From assembly GCA_958405355.1 (NCBI GenBank), contig CATYEA010000001.1:1-29056 (forward strand): a stretch of 29,056 nucleotides of DNA, read 5' to 3'. The DNA comes from an uncultured Lachnospiraceae bacterium. GTDB taxonomy: Bacteria; Bacillota; Clostridia; Lachnospirales; Lachnospiraceae. The translations under genes and the position numbers were made by a program. The notes beneath the pieces were generated by a model that saw only the letters and a list, made by a program, of their open reading frames with translations, was not told the DNA's origin and did not search any database. The first letter of the stretch is position 1. Each line of letters begins with the position of its first letter. Positions 15,642-22,947 of the stretch are shown piece after piece.

Positions 15642-15647
15642 TATAAT
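15642..15647 (+). promoter_or_regulatory. -10 box of the glycolipid operon
   Basis: A perfect TATAAT sits 26 bases ahead of the glycosyltransferase ATG. No good -35 is seen at 16-18 bases, consistent with an activator-dependent promoter. Confidence 0.5.
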
Positions 15648-15672
15648 GGTGGTATGTAAAGGGGAGATGACT

Positions 15673-16857
15673 ATGAAAATTGTTATTCTGACTGGCAAAT
15701 TCGGCATGGGTCATATAAAGGCCGCCGAAGCCATTAAAGAGGAGCTTACGCTCTGTCAGGAGCTTCCGGAACAAATGCGCTCCGCCAGAGAATTGGATAT
15801 AGAAATTATTGACTGGATCTCATATCTGACACCCCACTGCGCCAAATATATTTACGGCAGCTATTCCGCATTAATCCGGCGCAGCGCTGTCTTTTATAAC
15901 CTTCATTATAAATCATCAGAAAACCGTCCGGTTACTCAAAAACCGGATTTGGCCTGCTATATTCGGATGAATCAACTGATTCGAGAGAAACAGCCGGATT
16001 TAATTATTTCTGTCCTGGCCTACGCTTCCAAAGCTGTATCTTATTATAAGGCTTTAAGCGGCTCCTCGATTCCGTTGGTCACCTGTGTGACAGATATCAC
16101 AGGGCATTCCGAATGGATAAATAACCATACAAATGCTTATGCCGTCGGCTCGAAAGAAGTCCGTCAGTCATTCATCAGAAAAGGAATTCCCGAAAATCAA
16201 ATTTACATTACCGGAATTCCGGTCCGAAGAGGTTTTTACACGCAAACCCCGCCGAAAAATGCCGATGAAAATTCAGCGGCCGAAAAATTGTCTGGAAATC
16301 CCCGGCCAAAAATCCTGCTGATGGGCGGCGGCCTCGGCCTCCTTCCAAAGAGGTTAGATTTTTACCGTCAATTAAATGATTTGGTTCCTGCAAAAATAAC
16401 TTTGATTACAGGAAAAAATGAAAAGCTGTTCCATCAGCTTTATCATCGATTTGAAAATATAGAGGTACTTGGTTATGTCCGGGATATAGAGAACTATTTT
16501 CTCCGTTCTGATTTAGTTATCACAAAACCCGGTGGTATAACAACCTTCGAGGCTATTTTTTCGGAAACCCCGATTCTCGCTTTGAACCCAACCATGCACC
16601 AGGAAAAATATAATGCCGAATTTATTACGAAACACAAAATAGGAAAAACGCTCTTTCTTGAAAATGATCCGAAAGATGCGGAACGTATTGCAGAGCTTAT
16701 TCAAAACACAGCTCTGATCAACCAATATAAACAACATATGAAACTGATGAAAAAATCCTTTGCCGCCTGCACCATGACAACACTCATCAGCGAGGTAACT
16801 GCAGCTTTTCCATTGGGAGGTGCTTTACACAATGAAATCTTTAGTTTTAACTTTTGA
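15673..16857 (+). CDS. MGDG-synthase/UgtP-like glycolipid glycosyltransferase (GT28)
   Basis: A 394-residue two-domain glycosyltransferase. The N-terminal domain opens with ILTGKFGMGHIKAAEAI, the MGDG_synth signature. The C-terminal GT28 domain carries LLMGGGLGLLP and the nucleotide-sugar motif VITKPGGITTFEAI. Relatives such as UgtP add one or two hexoses from UDP-sugar to diacylglycerol on the inner membrane face, making glycolipids and lipoteichoic acid anchors. ATG 15673 has GGGGAG upstream; the in-frame ATGs at 15646 and 15667 are less well placed. The 3' end overlaps the deacetylase gene by 26 bases. With the two following genes it forms an envelope-lipid operon. Confidence 0.88.
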   Translation: MKIVILTGKFGMGHIKAAEAIKEELTLCQELPEQMRSARELDIEIIDWISYLTPHCAKYIYGSYSALIRRSAVFYNLHYKSSENRPVTQKPDLACYIRMNQLIREKQPDLIISVLAYASKAVSYYKALSGSSIPLVTCVTDITGHSEWINNHTNAYAVGSKEVRQSFIRKGIPENQIYITGIPVRRGFYTQTPPKNADENSAAEKLSGNPRPKILLMGGGLGLLPKRLDFYRQLNDLVPAKITLITGKNEKLFHQLYHRFENIEVLGYVRDIENYFLRSDLVITKPGGITTFEAIFSETPILALNPTMHQEKYNAEFITKHKIGKTLFLENDPKDAERIAELIQNTALINQYKQHMKLMKKSFAACTMTTLISEVTAAFPLGGALHNEIFSFNF

Positions 16858-17476
16858 CGACGGACCTGATATTCGCTATACGCCGCTCCTGTTGGATTTA
16901 CTATATCATGAAAATATTCCTGCCACCTTTTTTGTCGTAGGCAGCCATGCCAGCGCCCATCCGGAGCTTATACACCGGATGATTTCAGAAGGACATACCG
17001 TCGGCGGACATACAATGTCCCATAAAAATGCTCTTTTCTGTACCCCATCCGGTATCCATACAGATTTTAAAGCATCCATTCGCCTGCACAGAGAACTGAC
17101 CGGAGATGCGCTGCGATTTTTCCGGCCGCCCTGGGGCATATCCACCCCTTTTTTAAACAGGTATATTAAAAAGTATCAAATGCAAAAAGTCCTCTGGGAT
17201 GTGATGGCCGAAGACTGGGAATCCAGAACAACTTCCGGTATCATCAGTGACAAACTGAAAGACCGGGTCTTTGACGGTGCTGTCATCTGCCTTCATGATG
17301 CCGGAGAAGATACGGGCGGCGCAAAGGGCGCTCCTCTCCGGACCATCGACGCACTGATTCATACCATTCCATGGCTAAAAGCACAGGGTTATAAATTCCT
17401 TACCATGGATGAATATATTAAAGGAGTCGAATCCCATGTCATTCAACAGCGAAAAAAAGGCCTCTTATGGCCGTAA
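16832..17476 (+). CDS. Polysaccharide deacetylase (NodB-type, CE4)
   Basis: A 214-residue NodB-homology domain with little else. Motif 1 is TFDDGP (residues 7-12, catalytic and metal Asp9/Asp10), motif 2 HTMSH (60-64, metal His60/His64), motif 3 RPPWG (98-102) and motif 5 LHD (154-156). These enzymes remove acetyl groups from GlcNAc in glycans. No signal peptide is visible, so the substrate may be a cytoplasmic or membrane-inner-leaflet lipid-linked sugar rather than cell-wall peptidoglycan. ATG 16832 follows GGGAGGTG; ATG 16820 lies too close to that site. It is nested between a glycolipid glycosyltransferase and a flippase-like protein with overlaps on both sides. Confidence 0.9.
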   Translation: MKSLVLTFDDGPDIRYTPLLLDLLYHENIPATFFVVGSHASAHPELIHRMISEGHTVGGHTMSHKNALFCTPSGIHTDFKASIRLHRELTGDALRFFRPPWGISTPFLNRYIKKYQMQKVLWDVMAEDWESRTTSGIISDKLKDRVFDGAVICLHDAGEDTGGAKGAPLRTIDALIHTIPWLKAQGYKFLTMDEYIKGVESHVIQQRKKGLLWP

Positions 17477-18473
17477 TATATTTCTAATGCTTGTGCTGGC
17501 GGCTATTACATTTACCGTCATCCTAAGCGGAAATGATATGGAAAATTTAATAACCGCTTTAAAATCAGCCAACATTTTCTGGCTTCTGACAGGCCTTGGC
17601 TGTATGTTTATTTTTGTGAGCTGCGAAGCTTTAAATATGTATCAGATTTCCCGCAGTCTCGGATGGCCTCTGGCCCTGTCCAGATGTGAACAGTATGCCT
17701 TTATAGGCTTTTATTTCAGTTCAATTACCCCATCCGCCAGCGGCGGCCAGCCGGTCCAGATGTATTATATGAAAAAGGACCATATCTCGCTGGCCGATTC
17801 GTCGGTAATGATTTTATATATTGTTTTTGTTTACCAGATGGCTATGCTGCTGCTGTCAGGGATCATGTCTCTGTTTCATCCGAATCTGGCGCTGCAGACA
17901 GCCGGCCATTTAAGATATCTTTTACCCTTCGGTCTGCTCATAAACGGCGGCGCCGCCGTACTAATGGCTTTGTTTCTGACTTCGGAAAAACTTGTTCTGC
18001 ACATCCTTCACGCAATCCTCCGGATCGGAACACGGCTCCATCTGGTAAAATATCCGCAGGAGAGCTGGCAGCGTACACAGAATGAAATCCGGCAATATCA
18101 CAAAAGTGCAGTAATTATCCGACAAAAGCCGATACTTTTTATTCGTGTGCTTCTGACTTCCCTTCTGCAAATGCTTTCTCTTTCCTCTGTACCCTACTGT
18201 ATTTATCGTGCTTTAGGATACAATACTTTTTCTCCAGGCGAACTGATTACCTGCCAGTCGATTCTTACGGTTTCTGCCTCAGCCGTACCGACTCCCGGAG
18301 CCATCGGCGCCGCAGAAGGCGGGTTTCTTTTCGCCTTTAAAGATATATTTAACGCAGAAAATATAAAAACAGCCATGCTCTTAAGCCGAGGCATCAGTTT
18401 ATACATTTTCCTCCTCATCAGCTTTTTCATTTGCATGGCTGTTCAAATAAGAACATCCCGATCAAAATTTTAA
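17436..18473 (+). CDS. Flippase-like membrane protein (lysylphosphatidylglycerol synthase TM domain family)
   Basis: A 345-residue integral membrane protein with about eight hydrophobic segments. Features of the UPF0104/MprF transmembrane family include the FYFSSITPSASGGQPVQMYYM segment (about residues 90-110) and PTPGAIGAAEGGFLFAF near residue 290. The family includes the flippase half of MprF and enzyme-free flippases that move lipids across the membrane. ATG 17436 has AAAGGAG upstream and overlaps the deacetylase by 41 bases. A plausible job is to flip the glycolipid made and deacetylated by the two preceding genes. It ends 12 bases before the stop of the convergent amidase gene. Confidence 0.85.
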   Translation: MSFNSEKKASYGRNIFLMLVLAAITFTVILSGNDMENLITALKSANIFWLLTGLGCMFIFVSCEALNMYQISRSLGWPLALSRCEQYAFIGFYFSSITPSASGGQPVQMYYMKKDHISLADSSVMILYIVFVYQMAMLLLSGIMSLFHPNLALQTAGHLRYLLPFGLLINGGAAVLMALFLTSEKLVLHILHAILRIGTRLHLVKYPQESWQRTQNEIRQYHKSAVIIRQKPILFIRVLLTSLLQMLSLSSVPYCIYRALGYNTFSPGELITCQSILTVSASAVPTPGAIGAAEGGFLFAFKDIFNAENIKTAMLLSRGISLYIFLLISFFICMAVQIRTSRSKF

Positions 18474-18485
18474 AGACTTTCGACT

Positions 18486-19310
18486 CTAAAATTCCACCGG
18501 ATATATATCGCCTCTTCGATGTTTCAATAAAGGAAGCTGTTCGCGGACAGTTTTCACCTGCTCTAAATTCAGAGTACACCGCAGGCTTCCTTCTCTTTCA
18601 TCCATTTCGCAAAGAACTTCGCCCCATGGATTCACCACCAGACTGTGACCCCAGGAATGATAGGAAGCATCCATATCCCTGGCCGGCGCCGTGCCGACAA
18701 CATAGACCTGATTATCGACAGCCCGTGACCGATGCATAAGTTCCCAATGGGCCGGCCCTGTCGTCATATTAAAGGCCGCCGGAATAATAAAAATCTGCGC
18801 CCCACGGTTCACCATCTGTCGGGCCAGCTCCGGAAATCGAAAATCGTAACATATACACAGTCCAACTCTGCCAAATTCCGTGTCAAATACGGTCGCTTCT
18901 TTTCCCGAAGATAAAGTTTCCGATTCTCTGAAATACTGGCCGCCCTTTACATCTATATCAAAAAGATGAATTTTCCTGTGCTTTGCAATCTGCCGTCCTT
19001 GCCTGTCAAAGACATAGGCCGTATTGTAAATCCGGCCATCTTCTCCAAGCTCCGGTATAGTTCCGGCGGATAAATATACACCGTGCTTTTTTGCCAAAGC
19101 ACTGAACCACTGCCAGGATGGGCCTCCCTCCTCTTCAGCATAGGCCGGAAAGCAAGACGTTTCATAAGGACAACAAAACATTTCCGAAAAAGTCACCAAA
19201 TCCACATGTCTCAAATCTGCCTTTTCCATATACTCCGCCATCTGTTTCAGATTTTCTTTTTTTGTCCCCAAAACCTTTGTTTGGAAGATCATAATATCCA
19301 CAAAATCCAT
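18486..19310 (-). CDS. Nitrilase-superfamily carbon-nitrogen hydrolase
   Basis: A 274-residue Nit-type hydrolase. The catalytic triad is visible as Glu43 (TFSEMF), Lys113 (HRKIHLFD) and Cys154 (CICYDFRFPE). The GRVGLCICYDFRFPEL segment and RSRAVDNQVYVVGTAPAR match Nit2/omega-amidase and deaminated-glutathione amidase relatives. It cleaves a C-N bond of an amide, likely a small cytosolic alpha-keto amide or a repair substrate. ATG 19310 follows GGAGGA. It stands alone on the minus strand. The region upstream is AT-rich and contains possible -10 boxes but no promoter that I can place firmly. Confidence 0.92.
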   Translation of the reverse strand: MDFVDIMIFQTKVLGTKKENLKQMAEYMEKADLRHVDLVTFSEMFCCPYETSCFPAYAEEEGGPSWQWFSALAKKHGVYLSAGTIPELGEDGRIYNTAYVFDRQGRQIAKHRKIHLFDIDVKGGQYFRESETLSSGKEATVFDTEFGRVGLCICYDFRFPELARQMVNRGAQIFIIPAAFNMTTGPAHWELMHRSRAVDNQVYVVGTAPARDMDASYHSWGHSLVVNPWGEVLCEMDEREGSLRCTLNLEQVKTVREQLPLLKHRRGDIYPVEF

Positions 19311-19391
19311 TTTTTATCCTCCGAAAATAATTTCGATTATTTTTATTTTTTCCTAACCAAGTTTATAATGGTTTTAGAAAGCAAACACATT

Positions 19392-19420
19392 TTGGTCACA
19401 GTTTTCATTTATTATATAAA
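19392..19420 (+). promoter_or_regulatory. Candidate promoter of a short orphan transcript
   Basis: TTGGTC (19392-19397) and TATAAA (19415-19420) are separated by 17 bases. It points toward the terminator at 19461-19494 with no ORF between. Confidence 0.35.
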
Positions 19421-19460
19421 CATACCGAACAAACAATAACAATAACATTCCCCTCTTAAA

Positions 19461-19494
19461 AAGCCGAAGTCTACCAGCTTCGGCTTCCTTTTTT
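19461..19494. terminator. Strong terminator without an upstream gene
   Basis: A 9-base-pair stem AAGCCGAAG/CTTCGGCTT (19461-19469 with 19478-19486) is followed by CC and six T on the plus strand, and by five T on the minus strand. No coding gene ends here: the left neighbour starts here on the minus strand and the right neighbour starts further on. It may end a short non-coding RNA. Confidence 0.8.
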
Positions 19495-19539
19495 CTACAT
19501 CTATCGAATATTTAGATTATTATTATTACTATTATTAAT

Positions 19540-19568
19540 TTTACAAATTTTCCCTAAAACCATATAAT
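19540..19568 (+). promoter_or_regulatory. Sigma-A promoter of the orphan binding-protein gene
   Basis: TTTACA (19540-19545) and a perfect TATAAT (19563-19568) are 17 bases apart. Predicted start near 19575, about 40 bases ahead of the ATG. Confidence 0.8.
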
Positions 19569-19614
19569 AAAAATAGAATACTATACCTACATAAACAAGG
19601 GAAGGGGAATTCAT

Positions 19615-20583
19615 ATGAAAAAACGTTCACTGACTTTTCTGGTTACCTTTATAATGATTATATGTATTATTATAGGGACAACCGCATGTAAAAAAGAAAA
19701 TCCATCTTTTACAATCGGAATCTTTCAATTCACTCAGCACGAATCTTTGGATGCCGCAGCACAAGGGTTCAAGGATGCCCTCACCGACAAGCTGGGGGAC
19801 AATGTTACTTTTGATGAACGCAATGCAAATGGTGACCGCACCACATGTACGACAGTCATTGATGAATTTATATACAATGGTGTTGATCTGATTCTTGCAA
19901 ACTCCACCACTTCCCTGCAGATTACCACAGCTGCCACATCAGAAATCCCTATTCTCGGAACGTCCGTTACAGATTATAGTACCGCGCTCCAGTTGGACAA
20001 GTTTGATGGAACTGTCGGCGGAAATATATCCGGCACTTCCGATTTGGTTCCGCCATCCGAGCAAGCCGCCATGATTCAGGAGCTGTTTCCGGATGCAGAA
20101 ACGATTGGAATGCTTTATTGTTCATCTGAAGCAAATTCCCAATATCAGGTAGAAGCTTTACAAAAGGAACTGACCGATATGGGATACTCTTGTGGATCCT
20201 ATTTATTTACAGATTCCAATGACCTTTCTTATGCGGCAGAAAATGCCGCTGCCAAATGTGATGTTATCTATATTCCGACAGATAATACGATCGCTTCCTG
20301 CGCTGGCCTAATTGCAAATATCTGTCTTGCTGAAAACATTCCTGTCATCGCAGGCGAAGAAAGCACTTGCCGTATCTGCGGTGTTGCAACATTAACTGTA
20401 GATTACTATGATCTCGGATATGCCACAGGTGAAATGGCCGCTCAAATTCTCATTGACGGCAAAGATATTTCGACCATGCCGGTTCAATACGCTACCAGTT
20501 TTACTAAAAAATATAATGCTGAAGTCTGTGAACAGCTTGGAATCAAAGTGCCGGAAGATTACATTGCTTTAGAAACAGAATAA
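19615..20583 (+). CDS. TrpX-type ABC substrate-binding lipoprotein (ABC_sub_bind family), orphan
   Basis: A 322-residue lipoprotein with a signal peptide of about 24 residues ending in GTTAC (lipid-modified Cys25). The mature part begins FTIGIFQFTQHESLDAAAQGF, the opening seen in the ABC_sub_bind (PF04392-like) family, and continues with DLILANSTTSLQ, GVDLI and VAGEEST-type strands of a periplasmic-binding fold. Known relatives include TrpX/YtrX-like tryptophan or aromatic-compound binding proteins. The start has GGAAGGGG upstream. Oddity: no permease or ATPase gene adjoins; the right neighbour is convergent, so the partner subunits must be encoded elsewhere or be shared. Confidence 0.85.
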   Translation: MKKRSLTFLVTFIMIICIIIGTTACKKENPSFTIGIFQFTQHESLDAAAQGFKDALTDKLGDNVTFDERNANGDRTTCTTVIDEFIYNGVDLILANSTTSLQITTAATSEIPILGTSVTDYSTALQLDKFDGTVGGNISGTSDLVPPSEQAAMIQELFPDAETIGMLYCSSEANSQYQVEALQKELTDMGYSCGSYLFTDSNDLSYAAENAAAKCDVIYIPTDNTIASCAGLIANICLAENIPVIAGEESTCRICGVATLTVDYYDLGYATGEMAAQILIDGKDISTMPVQYATSFTKKYNAEVCEQLGIKVPEDYIALETE

Positions 20584-20587
20584 ACAA

Positions 20588-20640
20588 AACCCCGGGGATA
20601 CTCATATGGATTGAATTCCTATTGAGAACTCCCGGGGATT
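20588..20640. terminator. Bidirectional terminator between binding-protein and Na/Pi genes
   Basis: CCCCGGGG near 20591-20598 pairs with TCCCGGGG near 20631-20638 (one bulge), helped by an inner TACTCA/TGAG pair. T-rich ends (ATTTTC on plus, GTTTTGTTT on minus) suit both converging genes. Confidence 0.65.
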
Positions 20641-20647
20641 TTCATTT

Positions 20648-22438
20648 CTATTCTTTTAAAAGTCCAAAATAGCGGTCGTGAGCTTCCTGGTATTCACGGT
20701 TAAATACTTCATCCCGACCGGAATGCAGCATAGAAACATACTCATGTACCTGATGTTTCATCTCCGGCTGCACTCTTGCTACTGTAGCCACACCTACGTT
20801 AGAACAGATATCCGAAATACGTTCTATTTCAGAAAGCAAATCTAAAAAGTCGGTTCCTGCATATACTCCGCAATTTCCTTCTCTGAGCCGCTTCAAATGA
20901 TTATCACTCAAAACACCGATCATATCATCCACGACCTCTTCCAAAGGCTCTATGTGACGTGCCGCAGACAAATCTCTTTTTCCAAAAGCATCATGGGTAT
21001 AGTCCAGAATGGTATTGATCAGTTCATGCAGTACCTTCAATTCTGCCAACGCCGTCTCAGAAAAAGCATCATCATTTTTATCCAGAGACTCTGCAATTTC
21101 TTTAATATTCGTTGCATGATCGCCTAAGCGCTCAAATTCCGTAACTCCCGAATAATACTGATTCATGATTTCCACATGTTCAGAAGAGGTGATCCGGGTA
21201 GATATCTGAATGAGATAGTTGCTGACTCTGTCGGCCATCGTATCGATATAATCTTCATCTTCTTCAATCTGCGCTGCAACCTGTTCATCATATTGGGTAA
21301 GCATTTCAAAAGCACGTTCAATATTTGTCCGGGCCATTCCAAACATCAACATAAGTACATCATAACAACGGCCGAAAGCAATAGCCGGTGTACTGATAAA
21401 TACCGGATTCAGCGCATCCAGCATCTCGTCATATTTTCCGGCAACAACCGGCTCATCTTTCACAATTCTGTAGCTGAGCTTCTCAAAAAGCTTTAATGCC
21501 GGGAATAATGCAACGGCACATAACAGGTTAAAAATTGTATTCGTATTCGCAATACCACCGGAATCAATGGTACTGTTCCATATGCCATCCAGCAGCCCCA
21601 TTTTATGAATAATGGTCACAACAATTAAAACCGCTGCCGACTTTCCCAGGTTATATAAAATATTGACAATGCCGACCCTCTTTGCGTCCGGCTTTGCACC
21701 TATATTACAGACAATCGCCGTCGTTACGCAGTCACCAAGATAAATTCCCACTAACACCGCGTAGATCGAACCAAAAGTAAGCTGTCCGGATGTGGAAAAT
21801 GCCTGTAAAATACCAATGGTTGCAGAGGAACTCTGCAAAACAAAAGCCACTCCGGCACCGACCAGATAGCCAATTAAAGGATTCTGTCCCAGGCCCGAGA
21901 ATAACTGTTCAATGATACCGCTTTCTGCCAAACCACTGACCGCATCAGTCATGTTCATAAGGCCGGAAAATAAAATACCGAAGCCAATGACAATTCGTCC
22001 TACTTTTTCAGAACCGTTGGACTTCTTTACCATGATCAAAACAATACCAACGATCAATGCCAACGGCGCCAGCGTCGAAGGCTTTAAAAACTGCAAAAAT
22101 GAAGTCCCCGATGAATTCAAATCCAAAAGCCGGATGATCTGACCAGTAACTGTCGTACCAACGTTTGCACCAATGACAATACCCATTGACTGGCCAAGTG
22201 ATATAATTCCCGCACCTACAAGTCCGGAAGTAATGACAATCGTCGCCGTCGAAGACTGAATGACTGCCGTCATTACCAATCCCATAAAAAATGCTTTCAC
22301 AGGAGTATTGGTAAGCTTCTCCATCGCCTTCTTTAAGGTTCCCGATGAACTCTCCTTCAGTCCATCGCCCATCATACGCATTCCATAAAGGAACATCGCC
22401 AGGCCGCCTAAAATAGAAATTAAATTAAAAATATCCAT
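20648..22438 (-). CDS. Na/Pi cotransporter with C-terminal PhoU-like domain
   Basis: A 596-residue protein. The N-terminal membrane half has the two inverted QSS repeats of the NptA/Na-Pi cotransporter family: QSSTATIV at 61-68 and QSSSATIG at 202-209, plus the GANVGTT-type motif at 90-96. From about residue 340 to the end it has the helical PhoU-like domain (heptad-like runs around HATNIKEIAESLDKND and GVYAGTDFLDLLSEIERISDICSNVG). It would import phosphate with sodium, with the PhoU part likely regulating the pump or sensing the phosphate status. ATG 22438 has a weak GAGTGGG site. A Pho-box-like array lies directly upstream. Confidence 0.93.
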   Translation of the reverse strand: MDIFNLISILGGLAMFLYGMRMMGDGLKESSSGTLKKAMEKLTNTPVKAFFMGLVMTAVIQSSTATIVITSGLVGAGIISLGQSMGIVIGANVGTTVTGQIIRLLDLNSSGTSFLQFLKPSTLAPLALIVGIVLIMVKKSNGSEKVGRIVIGFGILFSGLMNMTDAVSGLAESGIIEQLFSGLGQNPLIGYLVGAGVAFVLQSSSATIGILQAFSTSGQLTFGSIYAVLVGIYLGDCVTTAIVCNIGAKPDAKRVGIVNILYNLGKSAAVLIVVTIIHKMGLLDGIWNSTIDSGGIANTNTIFNLLCAVALFPALKLFEKLSYRIVKDEPVVAGKYDEMLDALNPVFISTPAIAFGRCYDVLMLMFGMARTNIERAFEMLTQYDEQVAAQIEEDEDYIDTMADRVSNYLIQISTRITSSEHVEIMNQYYSGVTEFERLGDHATNIKEIAESLDKNDDAFSETALAELKVLHELINTILDYTHDAFGKRDLSAARHIEPLEEVVDDMIGVLSDNHLKRLREGNCGVYAGTDFLDLLSEIERISDICSNVGVATVARVQPEMKHQVHEYVSMLHSGRDEVFNREYQEAHDRYFGLLKE

Positions 22439-22463
22439 ATCCCACTCATCTTATCTGTTGTGC

Positions 22464-22502
22464 TTTACATGTGCTTAACTTAGATTTTACCATAATTTTA
22501 CA
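22464..22502 (+). promoter_or_regulatory. Pho-box-like array of four direct repeats
   Basis: Four six-base repeats start at 22464 (TTTACA), 22475 (TTAACT), 22486 (TTTACC) and 22497 (TTTACA), exactly 11 bases apart with 5-base spacers. This is the pattern bound by PhoP in Firmicutes (TT[A/T/C]ACA repeats). It lies 26-64 bases ahead of the Na/Pi start codon, and the last repeat coincides with the weak -10 candidate of that gene (minus-strand TTTACA at 22524-22519 as -35). Confidence 0.6.
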
Positions 22503-22635
22503 TGAGATACCATATTTTTGTAAAAGCAATTTAAGAAATTATATTCGCTCCAAAGAGACGCAGGTTTCTATGTGAACGGATTATCAAAATACACATTTTC
22601 ATTACATTTTAAAACTGCATCGAAACATTTAAAAA

Positions 22636-22656
22636 TGCTTAAAATAAGCACTTTTT
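22636..22656. terminator. Small terminator-like hairpin
   Basis: A 6-base stem TGCTTA/TAAGCA (22636-22641 with 22645-22650, loop AAA) is followed by TTTTT on the plus strand and by TTTTT on the minus strand. The stem is short and AT-rich. The gap from 22503 to 22780 otherwise shows no gene. Confidence 0.35.
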
Positions 22657-22781
22657 CCGAAACTTAAACTTTAATATTTGCATTATAACACACTTTTTTG
22701 CACAGCAAAATATATACAGCGTTGGCAAAAGGTAGGCATTGACTACACAATTTTATGTCGAATCCTGTCACACTCTTTTTA

Positions 22782-22810
22782 TTGCAAAAACCGTCAAAAA
22801 GTGCCATACT
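22782..22810 (+). promoter_or_regulatory. Candidate promoter of a short orphan transcript near the prophage end
   Basis: TTGCAA (22782-22787) and CATACT (22805-22810) are 17 bases apart. It points toward the terminator at 22864-22887 without an ORF between. Confidence 0.4.
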
Positions 22811-22816
22811 ATATTT

Positions 22817-22887
22817 AACCTATAAACACAGGAAAATAGGTCAGATGCAAAACAGATGGGACTGAGGAGCTTTCATGCTCCTCTTTT
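22817..22887 (+). ncRNA. Candidate small RNA (about 70 bases)
   Basis: The predicted transcript runs from the promoter above to the terminator. It contains a 6-base hairpin ACCTAT/ATAGGT (about 22818-22841) and then a terminator hairpin. No ORF of any length with a ribosome site is present, and I recognise no known RNA family. It sits in the 500-base gap between the Na/Pi gene and the prophage lysin and could belong to either. Confidence 0.3.
22864..22887 (+). terminator. Intrinsic terminator of the orphan unit
   Basis: A perfect 7-base-pair stem GAGGAGC/GCTCCTC (22864-22870 with 22877-22883, loop TTTCAT) is followed by TTTTCCTTT on the plus strand. Confidence 0.8.
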
Positions 22888-22894
22888 CCTTTGT

Positions 22895-22927
22895 AAAAAG
22901 TAAGGCCCCCGGAAATCCGAGAGCCTT
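22895..22927 (-). terminator. Terminator of the prophage lysis module
   Basis: On the minus strand, AAGGC (22927-22923) pairs with GCCTT (22906-22902) and the inner CGGA with TCCG, followed by ACTTTTT. It directly follows the endolysin stop. Confidence 0.75.
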
Positions 22928-22947
22928 TGAAGATATGTATTGTTTAC

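Noticed and set aside
18474..18485. Terminator between the convergent flippase and amidase genes
   Set aside because: The stops are only 12 bases apart; an AT-only inverted repeat (AATTTTA/TAAAATT) spans them but lacks a stable GC stem.
19517..19540. ATT-rich short tandem repeat
   Set aside because: Simple AT-rich tract ahead of a promoter, too short and imperfect to call a functional repeat.
22756..22762. Spo0A-box-like TGTCGAA (also at 12523-12529 and in the ABC ATPase region)
   Set aside because: A seven-base motif is expected several times by chance in 29 kb on both strands, and none is placed convincingly at a promoter.
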